Assembly: GCA_905220665.1 (NCBI GenBank)
Contig: CAJNAR010000028.1
Span: forward strand, 144,332 to 208,331
DNA: 64,000 nucleotides
Direction of reading: 5' to 3'
DNA from: Albugo candida
Taxonomy: Eukaryota > Oomycota > Peronosporomycetes > Albuginales > Albuginaceae
How positions within the stretch are numbered: the stretch's first letter is position 1; each line of letters starts with the position of its first letter. The position numbers and the translations under genes are program-made. The notes under the pieces are model-generated. The model saw nothing but the letters and a program-made list of their open reading frames with translations. It had not been told where the DNA came from and did no database searches. Shown here one piece after another: positions 10,896 through 20,576 of this stretch.

Positions 10896-13061
10896 ATGCT
10901 CCTCCTTCTCTCCACATTGCTACTTTTCCATCAACTACACGCAAAACACTTCAAATCCGTCTCCGGTCTCGAGCCCTGGGTTGATGTGCACACGCCTAAA
11001 ACTGCGTACGAGACACAATCTTCTCGCGGAGATACGTGGAAATTGACATTTAGCGATGAATTTGAAGTCTCCGGACGTGATTTTCGACCAGGAAAGGATT
11101 ATGCGTGGACAGCCTTGGAGCTACCCGATGGAGTGAATGCGGCATTGGAATACTACTCCTTCAATATGACCTCTACACGCAAAGATTCGAGTGGCCGAGG
11201 CGTCCTACAGATCACAACAACCACAGAGCCAAACATCACGTTCAAAGTGTATAATGCGTACGCTAAACCGCCCGGCTACCGATCCTACAGCATGTATTAT
11301 CGCTCGGGAATGCTTCAAACTTGGAATAAATTCTGCTTCCAGGGAGGCCTTCTCCAAGTGAGTGCCAAATTGCCTGGAGCTGTGTACCCCGGCTCTGGTA
11401 ATCCAGATCTCAACAATGATGTGAATGATCGGGTCAAGAATATTGCGTACTATCCGACATGGCCTGGAATATGGATGATGGGCAATCTCGGTCGCGCTTT
11501 ATTCACACAGAGTACGAATCGCATGTGGCCCTGGTCGTATGACACATGCACGGAAGAAATCGCCATGAACCAGCGGATTAATGCTTGTGATAAATCACCC
11601 GGCTACGGTCTGAATCCAAACCAAGGACGAGGAGCTCCAGAGATTGATTTATTGGAAGGAGGAGGAACCGCTGTATCAACTTCCATACAACTTGCACCTG
11701 GAATGCCGGTCAAGTTTCGAATGATCGAGCCAGATCTCAACGTCGACAACTCTGGATGTATTTACTCGCGAGAGTGCAAGACAATTGGTGCGAATGTCCC
11801 TGGAGTTCCATCTTCTGCGTACGCCAAACGCGGGTACAATTCTTGGTACCAGAACCTGAAGTATTCTCCCAATACGAATTGTAATCCCGACTCGACACAG
11901 AGACAGAGTCTTTCGAACGTCTTACAGAACCGAAAGCAAGGAATCACATCGAATGTTTGCGCAGGACTCAACACTTGCTCGGCTTCTTTTGACGGGTATG
12001 CATTCATTGGACCAAAGGATAACACGTCGTCGTACTGGGGGATCAACGAAATCGGTGGATGTATGCCGGTATTAAACGCATATCAAGGAGCGTATTTGTG
12101 CGATCCCGATACGACGGATAAGCGATGTACTGATCCAAGAAAAGAAGGCAATGTGGAGACCAGTGATCTTCCGTCTTTCAACTATCAAATGGATGCGATA
12201 TCGGCCAATTCTGAGATTCCACTGAAAGCCTACACGGATTATATAAACTATCAAGTAGAATGGGTCATTGGACATCGAGGCTACATTCGCTGGATTGTCG
12301 ACAAAGTGGCGATATACGAGATACCCGCTGAATCGATCGAGGCACCGCCTCAGGATGCAACCGAGTCGAATTATAAAAAACTCATGATCGAAGAGCCAAT
12401 GTACCTGATCGTGAATGTGGCTTTATCAACAAGCTGGGGATCGCGTCCACCGAACCCTGGAAGTCCTTGCACAGGAAACGGATTGGATCAAACTACCAAC
12501 AAAGTTTGTCAGGGCTTCCCAATGTACTTGCATATTGATCACATACGCCTGTACCAAGACACGTCGGCTGGATCCAAAATGGCGATTGGATGCAATCCGG
12601 CTACTCATCCAACAAAAGAATGGATCGATGGACATCTCTCCGAGTACCAGGACTCCATCAACAAAGTGATTGAAGTGAGTGGTGGCGCTGCCTGCATGAC
12701 GGATGACGATTGTTCCGTGTCGCCAATTTCCACCATGAAAATCAAAACTGGGAAATGCTCGAATCAGATGTGTAAATGTCTATTTCCTTCTTCGTGGGGC
12801 GGACCTCGATGCACACTAGCAATCAATACATCGAAACGACCCGGTCCTTCTTTTCAGTTGTCACTTGTGTTTGGAATCGTTGTCATCATCATCATGATCA
12901 GTGTTCTTTACAAGATCTCGTTCCTCGAAGTCAGAAGCTTCAAGCTTTTGGTTTCCAAGCGAAAAGATGTCATCCACCACGAGCTCGAGCTGAATGGAAC
13001 GGAAGTGATCGGGGCGATCGAGCCTGTTACCAAAGAATCAGCGATGGCCAAAGCCCTCTAA
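10896..13061 (+). CDS. KRE6/SKN1-type beta-glucan synthesis-associated protein (GH16)
   Basis: Single-exon 721-residue secretory protein. It starts with a signal peptide (MLLLLSTLLLFHQLHA) and continues into a GH16-like beta-sandwich: KLTFSDEFEVSGRDF, WPGIWMMGNLGRA and the catalytic-type motif EIDLLEGGG with E249 and E254. Further SKN1/KRE6 landmarks are PSFNYQMDAISAN, YQVEWVIGHRGYIRWIVD and PMYLIVNVALSTSWG. A Cys-rich EGF-like module (CMTDDDCSV...CSNQMCKCLFPSSWGGPRC) lies near residues 606-650, followed by one transmembrane helix (VFGIVVIIIMISVLYKI) and a short cytosolic tail. In yeast the family is needed for beta-1,6-glucan in the wall. Oomycete walls are beta-1,3/1,6-glucan, so a wall role is expected. 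The topology seen is type I, with a cleavable signal and a C-terminal anchor, unlike the type II fungal proteins. Confidence 0.9.
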   Translation: MLLLLSTLLLFHQLHAKHFKSVSGLEPWVDVHTPKTAYETQSSRGDTWKLTFSDEFEVSGRDFRPGKDYAWTALELPDGVNAALEYYSFNMTSTRKDSSGRGVLQITTTTEPNITFKVYNAYAKPPGYRSYSMYYRSGMLQTWNKFCFQGGLLQVSAKLPGAVYPGSGNPDLNNDVNDRVKNIAYYPTWPGIWMMGNLGRALFTQSTNRMWPWSYDTCTEEIAMNQRINACDKSPGYGLNPNQGRGAPEIDLLEGGGTAVSTSIQLAPGMPVKFRMIEPDLNVDNSGCIYSRECKTIGANVPGVPSSAYAKRGYNSWYQNLKYSPNTNCNPDSTQRQSLSNVLQNRKQGITSNVCAGLNTCSASFDGYAFIGPKDNTSSYWGINEIGGCMPVLNAYQGAYLCDPDTTDKRCTDPRKEGNVETSDLPSFNYQMDAISANSEIPLKAYTDYINYQVEWVIGHRGYIRWIVDKVAIYEIPAESIEAPPQDATESNYKKLMIEEPMYLIVNVALSTSWGSRPPNPGSPCTGNGLDQTTNKVCQGFPMYLHIDHIRLYQDTSAGSKMAIGCNPATHPTKEWIDGHLSEYQDSINKVIEVSGGAACMTDDDCSVSPISTMKIKTGKCSNQMCKCLFPSSWGGPRCTLAINTSKRPGPSFQLSLVFGIVVIIIMISVLYKISFLEVRSFKLLVSKRKDVIHHELELNGTEVIGAIEPVTKESAMAKAL

Positions 13062-13224
13062 CACAGACATCTACACTTTCTCTATTGGTATGTGTAGCAA
13101 ATGTATGTATATTTGGTTGATCTCCTACTTCTATCCAGCTCGGGCGATCGGAATCACTCGGAATCACCATCGTGAAAGACCCCAGCGAGGATTTTCTCTT
13201 CTTTACCGAGTTCCAACGGTCTAT

Positions 13225-14414
13225 TCAAAGACGATGAGTACAAGAAGGATTGCATCTCAGAACGTACGTGTTCGCCTTAGGAGCGGAGTCATAAGAAGCC
13301 TCCATTTTCTTCAAAGATTTCGCCATATTTTCCGCGGGTACGAATGAGCGCGAAGGAGGTTGAAATACATTTTCCTGTAGGAATGTATACCCCTTGATAC
13401 TTGATAATCGAAAAGAATGTGATCTTACACTTTCCGCACGAGCATTCATTGCAGGCGCTTGCAGAAATGGATTCTCCGATCCAATTTTTGTGATATTGGA
13501 ATTCTGAAAATTGAGGATATTAGGCTCATGACGCATGGCCACCGCTCTCTCTAAGCATAAATGGGTAGAATGCGCGCTTCATCACTCAGCCGCGTACTTT
13601 CAAAGGCCACATGAAGACCATGCAAGGACTGCTGAACGCGATTCTTCTGCTCCAGTAAGGTCAATCGCGTACGCTTGGAATCTTGCTTGCGATCCACAAC
13701 CGGTCTTTTGTGAGTGCTGTATGTCTGTCGACTCGGCAAAGGTGGTGCGAAAGAAGGCGCATTCGAAGGTAATGGATCGCAATGTCCAATATGACTTTGA
13801 TCGAGTACTACTTCATTTGTATCTGTTTTTTGTATTGGAAAATCTGGAATTTCTAGTGTCGAGAATGAATGTTTGTATACGGATTGATATGTATAGCGTT
13901 GAGTATACCTCTTGGAAATGGACGTTTCCAAGTCTCCAGAGCTTTGACGAGATCGTTGATTTCCAGCGGGATGGGAATCTACCATGGATGATTCTTATAA
14001 AGTGATAGAAAGTGTGAGATTGGTACCATATCGTGAAGAGCCTGCATCACATCCGTTGCTCGTGCTTGCGCTCTCCCTAAAAGACCAGTGTTGAGTGTTG
14101 ATAAGGCGATTTGAGATGCTTACCCGCGAGCTCTGCATTGTCTTTTGCGACTCTTCCAATACGCTGAACATCTAATTGTTGAATATAAGCTAATTTGCAT
14201 GCAGAGTGATGTCTGCATCACATTTTTCAAGAATCTCGACCAGCGCATCGGCTGCGGACTGCTGAATGCTTTCAAATCCAGCGATTTGAGCCTCGTGTGC
14301 GAGAGTAACGAGTGCAATCGAACGGGAGTAAGAATCTTCGGTTAATTTCTGCCGCAATGCTTGTTTCTTGTCATGATCGGCGCCGATAGCGCTTTGTAGC
14401 GGAGTTTGACTCAT
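13225..14414 (-). CDS. TAF8: Transcription initiation factor TFIID subunit 8 (TAF8)
   Basis: Multi-exon gene. Exon 1 gives a histone-fold start (SYSRSIALVTLAHEAQIAGF, ESIQQSAADALVEILEK). Removing a 50-nt intron (about 14175-14224) joins this to YVQRIGRVAKDNAELAG, and the next exon reads RAQARATDVMQALHDM: together the bromo-associated histone fold of TAF8. After two further introns (48 and about 56 nt) comes IPIPLEINDLVKALETWKRP, then REIPDFPIQKTDTNE, which matches the FPEFPDPHTYIKT region of animal TAF8. A basic coiled segment (KRTRLTLLEQKNRVQQSLHG) and ENPFLQAPAMNAR, like the NPYLRP tail, complete it. In the family TAF8 pairs with TAF10 inside TFIID and carries it into the nucleus. The last possible intron (about 54 nt) is a multiple of three, so the protein reads through either way. 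Confidence 0.82.
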
Positions 14415-14523
14415 AGTGCCACTTGTAGTATTATACTATAGTATAATATATTGCATTTATTACCAAACTAGTCAGTGAAAATAAGTTTATTTCTGTATTA
14501 GCAAACTACCACTCCTGGTTCCG

Positions 14524-16082
14524 TTAATTAGCAAATATAGCCTCTACTTGATCGCATAATTCGGTCAAAATGCCTTCGACTTGTTCGCGCATCTTTGAGA
14601 GCTCTTGATCGCTGTTAGAGACACACAGCGTCTTGACGTCCATTTTGGGTGGAATTACATTCTCAAAATTGAATTCAGTTTCGATCATTTGCTGTGTGAA
14701 CAATTGCATTTTCGTACGCAATTGCTCGAGTTGAGAACGACTTTTTGATCTTGTGGCGAGCTTCATAGAGTTTTTAAAACACTTCTCCAATGATGGTAAC
14801 TTGTCTTGATCCTCGCCTTTTTCTCTTCGTGTTGAAATATCTTCACATCGATCAAGTTCTCGCTGTAGGCAATTCCAAGCTGTCTTCAGTGAAAAAGGAA
14901 TCGCATCAAGACATTCCGAACAAGTATACAGGTTTTGAGGTGTCTTGGGCTTTTTTGACACGTCACGAACAATACTTGTGATCCACTTGTAAAAGTTGGT
15001 TTCTTCATCCATCAAACGCAACCTGCACAATACACACTTACAAAAGCCGATCAATTGACGTAAAACTTTACTTACTGAATCTCAATCCAGCTCGTGTGAA
15101 GTTGTAAGATTCGTTTCGTTGATGTTCGTTCTGATCGGCTCAGTATTTGGAGAAGGTAGATCGACAAATTTTGATCATTGCGCTGGTGAACTTTGTCGAA
15201 CAACTTTTGATAGTATTGCTGATATGTATCGAGTTCTTTGACATGATAGCGTAATCGGCCGAACAATTGATGGATACCGTGAAGTTGATGCTCCATAAGC
15301 TCCAACTTGATATCGAACGTTTGCCACTCTTCCACAATTCTATTAAGGACTTTGGATCGAAATTTACTATCCAAAATGACATTCTACCCAGCAGGTTAAT
15401 AAGGATTAATAGATTGGCAGTACGTCAGCGTACGTTCGGATACGGTGGAAGTTGGACAAAATTCCATCGTTTCTGCATTTCGTCGTGGATAGAATTCTTG
15501 GAAGCCAACTAAAATATTTTGCAATAGTATACGTATAGTGAGAATTTAATTGAGGGATTCGAGACCTTTTTGATTATTGAGGGATTTTGGCGTTTAAAAA
15601 ATTCAGTACGGGCTAGGACAAATGCGAGCGCGATCAGTATTGGGCGTTGATCTGGTGTACGATCGCTGTCGCAGGATTCGTTCAAATTGGCGTATAGGGT
15701 CCATTCTGCCAGATAGATTGCGTCGAATTCCCAGGTATACAAATAGAAATAAATGATTTCCATCCGGATGGCTTGCTCTGTCGAATCGAATAAAGTGTGA
15801 CTTAACTGAGGATCGGTGTTGCAATACTGAATATATTTGTAATTACATCGAGAACCACTCAGATAGATAAGTATGAGGTCGTATATCACTTTGCACAATT
15901 CCAGGCATTCCCGCTACGAAAACAAGAAGTAGCAACAAAATCATAACGTAATAAAAGTTGTAACGTACTTTAGTCATCATATTTTTCTTTGCCTTGCGTA
16001 AATGCTCCATCGATATGTACGTTATCTCTACTGAAGCGAGACCGTAAAGCACCAGCGAGCTGAATGACGGCTTCGGACTCAT
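14524..16082 (-). CDS. Tubulin epsilon/delta complex protein 1-like (TEDC1/C14orf80 family)
   Basis: Read in about five exons. Exon 1 starts at 16082 (MSPKPSFSSLVLYGLASVEI) and ends HLRKAKKNMMTK. Removing a 55-nt intron gives RECLELCKVIYDLILIYL. The next segment has AIRMEIIYFYLYTWEFDAIY and DQRPILIALAFVLARTEFF, which follows the family pattern of a helical stretch then GSRELLLALSWLLA. A later exon carries LHGIHQLFGRLRYHVKELDT and YQQYYQKLFDKVHQ, like VQWLMGKLRFRWRQLVSSQ in human TEDC1. The C-terminus (DEETNFYKWITSIVRD, then coiled coil) is less conserved. In animals TEDC1 and TEDC2 bind delta- and epsilon-tubulin and keep centriole triplet microtubules stable. The family assignment comes from sparse pattern matching, so it is moderate; exon borders are approximate. 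Confidence 0.58.
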
Positions 16083-16340
16083 ATTACTAAAGTGCTACCT
16101 TCCTACAACATGCTCCCACCAGTAGGATTTTGTGTGTGTCCACGTAATTGAATGCATCCTACCTAAATAAAGGCGTTATGCCCTCAATCTACTCGAGCCG
16201 TACTCTAGCGGAGTTCTTAACACGCAAATGAAGTGAGGAGAGCAGAGGCTCGAACATGAATGCAGACTTCTTTTTCTCATATAAACCAATCAACGATCAC
16301 TGCATGAATTCTTCTGTATGGTGATTGGCTCAACCCGACG

Positions 16341-17882
16341 ATGAGTGAGAGTGAAAATTGGTTCGAGGTTCGAGGCCTCGAGCTACTCAAAGCACGCAAC
16401 AAGGTCGAAGTGGAGCCTTTCCAAGACTTAGTAACATCATATCAAAAGGTTTTAGCCTATTCTAACAGAAATCCCCCACGATTTATCGATGAGGCGAATT
16501 CGGATTCTATCAAAGGTGACACAAATGATGCAGCCACACGGTATCTAACGACTATACAAGGATTAGAAAAAGAACTTAGCGTTAGTACTTCCAAACTTGC
16601 TTCCTTCGTGTCGGATCAACTTGCGATTGTCAAGGAAAATAAACAACTCGTTCAGGATCGTAAGCATTGGGAGAATCAGATCGAATTGTTTGTTAAACGT
16701 TTGGAAGAAGAAATGGTTATAAACAAACACAAAGATCAAGTCATGGAACAACTAGAGCTTAACATCAAGACACTAAGAGAAGAGAATTCGCGTTTGCAAC
16801 AGTTTGTACAAACAAAAGATATCGAAACGACACGACTCAGCATGCAATTAGAAAATTACCAAACAAGAGAATTCCTGGATTCCAAAACTGATAGGTCCAA
16901 CACTAGTACAACGCGATCAAATGCAACACGAATAACAGAAATGCAATATCAAGACGACAAAAATGGAACTTCCTCCCGAGTTGTCAGCCAACTTACCAAA
17001 GTAGTACGTGCCCACGCTACAGAAGTCAATTCAATATGCTTCAATGCTTCAGGCAAAGTCCTCTTCAGTGCAAGCAGTGACGGCACTATCCGTGCGTGGG
17101 ATTTAGCTTCCAACTTCAGGTCCATTGGAGAATACCGCGGATTGGGAACTGCATATCCCTTACTATGTGTCCGTGTTTCGAAAGACGGGGAATTTGTAGT
17201 TGGCACGGGAAGTGATCGCAAGAGTTTTGTATGGAGAGTTGGTACAGCCCGTGTCTTCCAGACACTCACCGGCCATAAAGGAAAGGTTGTAGCAGCAGCG
17301 TTTTCCTCTGAGTCTGTTCGAGAGATTATAACGGGCTCATCGGACCGTTCTCTGCGCATTTGGGACATTGTGAAAGGCTCGAGTATTCATACGCTATCTT
17401 GTACATCAAGCTGCAATGATCTTGAAATGACGGGCGGAATGATTGTCAGTGCACATCAAGACGGCTCGGTCCGATTCTGGGATCGGCGTACCAAGTTATG
17501 TGTAAAACAACTCGAATCGGTACACACGGAAGCGGTGACATCAGTGAGCTTTACACCGTCAGGAACGCACTTAGTGACAAATTCGAAAGATCATACGTTA
17601 AAGTTGGTGGACCCTCGTACATATGAAATAGTGCGGTGCTTTCAGCATGCAACATACAAGTGCGGATTTGATTGGAACAAAGCAGCAATTACTCAGGACG
17701 GTCGACTTGTGGCGGCAGGTGGAGCATTAGGTTCAATTCACATATGGAATGCATGGACGGGGGAATTAGAACAGGAGAATCAGAATCAGTGTCCCGCTTC
17801 AGTCGCATGTTGTGTCTGGCGTGCGGATGGGCAACAGCTTGCTTGCTGTGACAAAAATGGATTTGTAACGCTATGGGGATGA
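16341..17882 (+). CDS. ATG16: Autophagy-related protein 16 (coiled coil plus WD40)
   Basis: Single-exon 513-residue protein. Residues 1-45 hold an ATG5-binding-like helix (ELLKARNKVEVEPFQDLVTS), residues about 75-175 a coiled coil, and residues about 215-513 a WD40 propeller with blades such as HATEVNSICFNASGKVLFSA and SASSDGTIRAWDL, GSSDRSLRIWDI, HQDGSVRFWDRR and GSIHIWNAWTG. In the family ATG16 binds the ATG12-ATG5 conjugate and directs ATG8 lipidation to the phagophore. The WD40 half is found in animal and plant ATG16 and is absent from budding-yeast Atg16, so this protein has the long architecture. Its ATG lies 258 bp from the divergent TEDC1-like start. Complete and unbroken. Confidence 0.92.
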   Translation: MSESENWFEVRGLELLKARNKVEVEPFQDLVTSYQKVLAYSNRNPPRFIDEANSDSIKGDTNDAATRYLTTIQGLEKELSVSTSKLASFVSDQLAIVKENKQLVQDRKHWENQIELFVKRLEEEMVINKHKDQVMEQLELNIKTLREENSRLQQFVQTKDIETTRLSMQLENYQTREFLDSKTDRSNTSTTRSNATRITEMQYQDDKNGTSSRVVSQLTKVVRAHATEVNSICFNASGKVLFSASSDGTIRAWDLASNFRSIGEYRGLGTAYPLLCVRVSKDGEFVVGTGSDRKSFVWRVGTARVFQTLTGHKGKVVAAAFSSESVREIITGSSDRSLRIWDIVKGSSIHTLSCTSSCNDLEMTGGMIVSAHQDGSVRFWDRRTKLCVKQLESVHTEAVTSVSFTPSGTHLVTNSKDHTLKLVDPRTYEIVRCFQHATYKCGFDWNKAAITQDGRLVAAGGALGSIHIWNAWTGELEQENQNQCPASVACCVWRADGQQLACCDKNGFVTLWG

Positions 17883-17929
17883 AGCTGATAAACTGAGAAA
17901 ATGTTAATACATAGCAGTGATGTGCCGTG

Positions 17930-18455
17930 TTAATCCTTCAAATCGAATGAAATTCCACAACCACAACCACTACTTGCGTTTGGATTGTTTTGTACTACAA
18001 AGGCGCTTCGAATAAGTTGTTGTTCATATGTTAGTGTGCTTCCACGAATTAGATCCAGCGATACTTTGTCAACTACGACCTTACCCCCATGTTGATCGAA
18101 CACACTAGGAAGCTTCTATAAGAAAACGGAAGGAAGGCATCGTGACTACGTACGTGTCCTCATCATTGTTTATGTTTGCGGCATCTTCAAAATTAAATGT
18201 GTACTGAAATCCCGAACATCCGCCTCCTTCGACCGCAAGACGAAGCATAAGATTTTCATTGTTCTGTTGTTGTCTGTTTTCGATCAATTTCTAAAATCAT
18301 TCGTTAGTCCATTTAAACAACCCGTCAGACGCGTCTCGTACTTTGGCAGCATCAGGAGTGATTATCAGATCCGGTAGATTCGATGTCTTTGTTGAAAATC
18401 TGACTTTGGGAATTTGCATACAAAATATAAGTCGCTTTTGTACGAGGCGCAGCAT
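17930..18455 (-). CDS. ISCA2: Mitochondrial iron-sulfur cluster assembly protein ISCA2-like (IscA/HesB family)
   Basis: Three exons. Exon 1 from ATG at 18455 encodes a basic presequence ([20 protein letters not shown]) and [13 protein letters not shown] roughly 51-nt intron joins it to [20 protein letters not shown] and [17 protein letters not shown] second short intron (about 18115-18150) leads to [34 protein letters not shown] and [14 protein letters not shown], ending at 17930. The three conserved cysteines (GGGCSG and GCGCG) that bind iron or the cluster are present. In the family ISCA1/ISCA2 mature [4Fe-4S] proteins in the mitochondrial matrix. The [12 protein letters not shown] tail and EQQLIRS favour ISCA2 over ISCA1. 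The exact second splice junction is uncertain; I take it in phase 0 after EDTY. Confidence 0.85.
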
Positions 18456-18856
18456 TCTTTTTTACGCCCGATGACAAAAAATACAGCTCTTTTTTCACGT
18501 AATTTTAGTCTCCTTGCGTACTAATTTGTGGATGATGAAAACTCACTATAAGGAGTACTTGCTACTTATTTTGGACTTGGCGAATATTATTATTTATTGC
18601 TGTAATTAGATCATGTGACACTTGCCTGCGTGATGCACTTTTTTCTGTCGTATCTGATACAAGTCGGATCGAGTTGCCCTTACAAAAGTAGAAAGGTGAA
18701 CAGAGCCAGAATAAATCATCTAAACCTGTCTCAGAAGAGACTCCTTGGGACAAGGGGAATCAGATAGAAAACGGGTGGGCGCCTTGTGATTAAGCGAGTA
18801 CTTTCGTCTTTATGAATTATCATATCAACTAATAGTCCACCCTCACACAGCATTCC
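18456..18856. other. Intergenic, divergent promoter region
   Basis: Four hundred bases between the divergent ISCA2 and zinc-finger gene starts. A short minus-strand ORF (18562-18753) shows no family features. No RNA gene or repeat was seen. Confidence 0.35.
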
Positions 18857-19660
18857 TTGAGTGAACGAGGCATGAGTACCTGCGCAGTATTTTCACACGG
18901 ACATATGAGTCATTCCACATCGACTGTAAGCGACAGTAACTGCGGCGATGCTATTACTTCGTTGTGCAACATGGCATCCTTACGTGACATGGGAAGATCC
19001 ATAATGTACAATGAATCTCAAAGCGCATTTCGATTGTCTAATCTAGATACAACTCACGACCACGGGGACGATACCATTATGATTTCATTTGGGACAAATG
19101 GGTCAACTTTTGTTGTGCCTCGTGACCATACATTGGCCAAATATTTGCACCAACTTCTCCCAAGCAGTTCAGAACACACAACCAAGGATATCCCTCGAAT
19201 CTTTGATATGAGGGCGCCTTCAATAACGAGACGAAATCGAGAGTGCAAGTCGCCTTCTACTAGAAAATGTCACGTCCAAAATTGTAATAAAATATCGGTC
19301 AGCCGGGGTCTTTGTCGTGGCCACGGCGGTGGTAGACGATGCCATTTTGCGGGATGTGCGAAAGGAGCTCAGTCGAGAAGTGACTTTTGTTGGGCACATG
19401 GAGGCGGTGAACGCTGTGAAGCCAAAGGGTGCATGCGAAGTCGCAAATCCAAACGATTTTGCGTTGCGCATTTGGATTACGAACAGGCTCCTCAAATTCT
19501 TCCTCGCAACATATTCTCTCATCGTACACGCTACCGTACTAATATGTACCCACAAGAGCCGTTCGGTAGTCAGGTGAACTTCTGGTCAAATGCGCGCAGC
19601 GAAACTAATAGACCGAACAACTTGCCTAGCTTGCGCCAAGCCTTGCAACGACAATATTAA
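18857..19660 (+). CDS. WRKY19-like Cys/His zinc-finger protein (stramenopile family)
   Basis: Single-exon 267-residue protein. The C-terminal half holds a repeated zinc-binding-type motif: CHVQNCNKISVSRGLCRGHG, then GGRRCHFAGCAKGAQSRSDF-CWAHGGG and ERCEAKGCMRSRKSKRFC-VAH. The unit is C-x4-C-(x)n-C-x2-H with the linker GGG-x-R-C. Many oomycete proteins with this unit are labelled 'WRKY transcription factor 19-like' because a plant NLR-WRKY protein contains it; they do not have a real WRKY domain. The N-terminal half is Ser/Thr-rich and has a short conserved-looking patch (DDTIMISFGTNGSTFVVPRD). Nucleic-acid binding is likely by family habit but untested. The start could be 18857 or a later Met (18889-18905 or so); the longest frame is given. 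Confidence 0.75.
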   Translation: MSERGMSTCAVFSHGHMSHSTSTVSDSNCGDAITSLCNMASLRDMGRSIMYNESQSAFRLSNLDTTHDHGDDTIMISFGTNGSTFVVPRDHTLAKYLHQLLPSSSEHTTKDIPRIFDMRAPSITRRNRECKSPSTRKCHVQNCNKISVSRGLCRGHGGGRRCHFAGCAKGAQSRSDFCWAHGGGERCEAKGCMRSRKSKRFCVAHLDYEQAPQILPRNIFSHRTRYRTNMYPQEPFGSQVNFWSNARSETNRPNNLPSLRQALQRQY

Positions 19661-20303
19661 AAGCTGATTTCGAAGTAATCAATTAAGACATTCCATTTAC
19701 ATCATTATTATAAAGTGTTTGTGTATTCTGGTAAATAATAGAGTGAATGACAAACCCATCGCGAAAGAGCCGTTCACTGTTTTGACATCAAATCGATTGC
19801 CATGTCCTCGATACAGTTTGGCGGAATGTGTCGAGCTGGTTTTCTGTGGGACATTCGAAACATTGATATTGAGCAAGACAAGAAGAGGATTATAACGCTA
19901 GGTCAGATGTGCTGTTGACCACTTATCAGATACCACCAATCGTAACCTCACTCCAATCTAAAGCCAATTGTAGGAGAGATTCAGAATATTTGCCAAATGG
20001 TATCATTGCTCCGAGCTCTCAAGATGCATACAATGCCTTTGGCAAAGAAAGCGTTTGATTCGGCTATCACCGAAGCCACATGCGATCGGCGATTGACAAC
20101 ACTTGGTGAGTATACAAAGGATATACTTGTGTTGAGATTTGACGACACCGTTCTGATGTACTTAATATCGCTCGCTTATTCCATAGGTAAAGTTGCAGAA
20201 ACATAGTTTTGGATCTCAGAAATCTATCTCAGCAGGTTCTATTTGGCAAAGTCTCCCTTGTCTTAACAAGCCCTCACAACAAAAGACGTAAACTGAGAAA
20301 AAT
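19661..20303 (+). other. Gene-poor stretch with an unrecognised coding-like fragment
   Basis: No complete gene. On the plus strand one frame from about 19750 reads RAVHCFDIKSIAMSSIQFGG and MCRAGFLWDIRNIDIEQDKK up to about 19900, is interrupted, and coding-like sequence resumes in ORF 19997-20206 (GEIQNICQMVSLLRALKMHT just upstream and MPLAKKAFDSAITEATCDRR). A possible donor (GGTCAG at about 19899) and acceptors exist, so this could be an intron-containing gene or a broken copy. I do not recognise the family. Confidence 0.3.
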
Positions 20304-20376
20304 TGACCACGATGGGACTCGAACCCACAACCCCCTGATTAGAAGTCAGATGCGCTATCCATTGCGCCACGCAGTC
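20304..20376 (-). tRNA. tRNA-Arg (anticodon TCT)
   Basis: Reading the minus strand, GACTGCG pairs with CGTGGTC (two G-U pairs) to form the acceptor stem. The D arm is GCGC-AATGGATA-GCGC. The anticodon arm is TCTGA-CTTCTAA-TCAGG with anticodon TCT, and the T arm contains GGTTCGAGTCC. The discriminator base is A at 20304; no CCA is encoded and there is no intron. A run of five T (plus-strand A at 20298-20302) directly downstream is a Pol III terminator. It lies between an orphan fragment and a LINE relic. Confidence 0.95.
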
Positions 20377-20576
20377 TACTTTCCATACCAAGCACACAAT
20401 ACATTACTAATTTGAGAAACTCCAGTTCTCACCCTGTCGAAGATAATCGTTTCTATCGGTATGTAAAGCTTATCGATCGTTACATCGTCCCTTGTTGGCA
20501 CCATGTCTCCTATTAGCCTGTCCACTAGATACACGTTGTCTGTAGAGGGTGCGTCCACATCCTCACCTCTAAAGTT

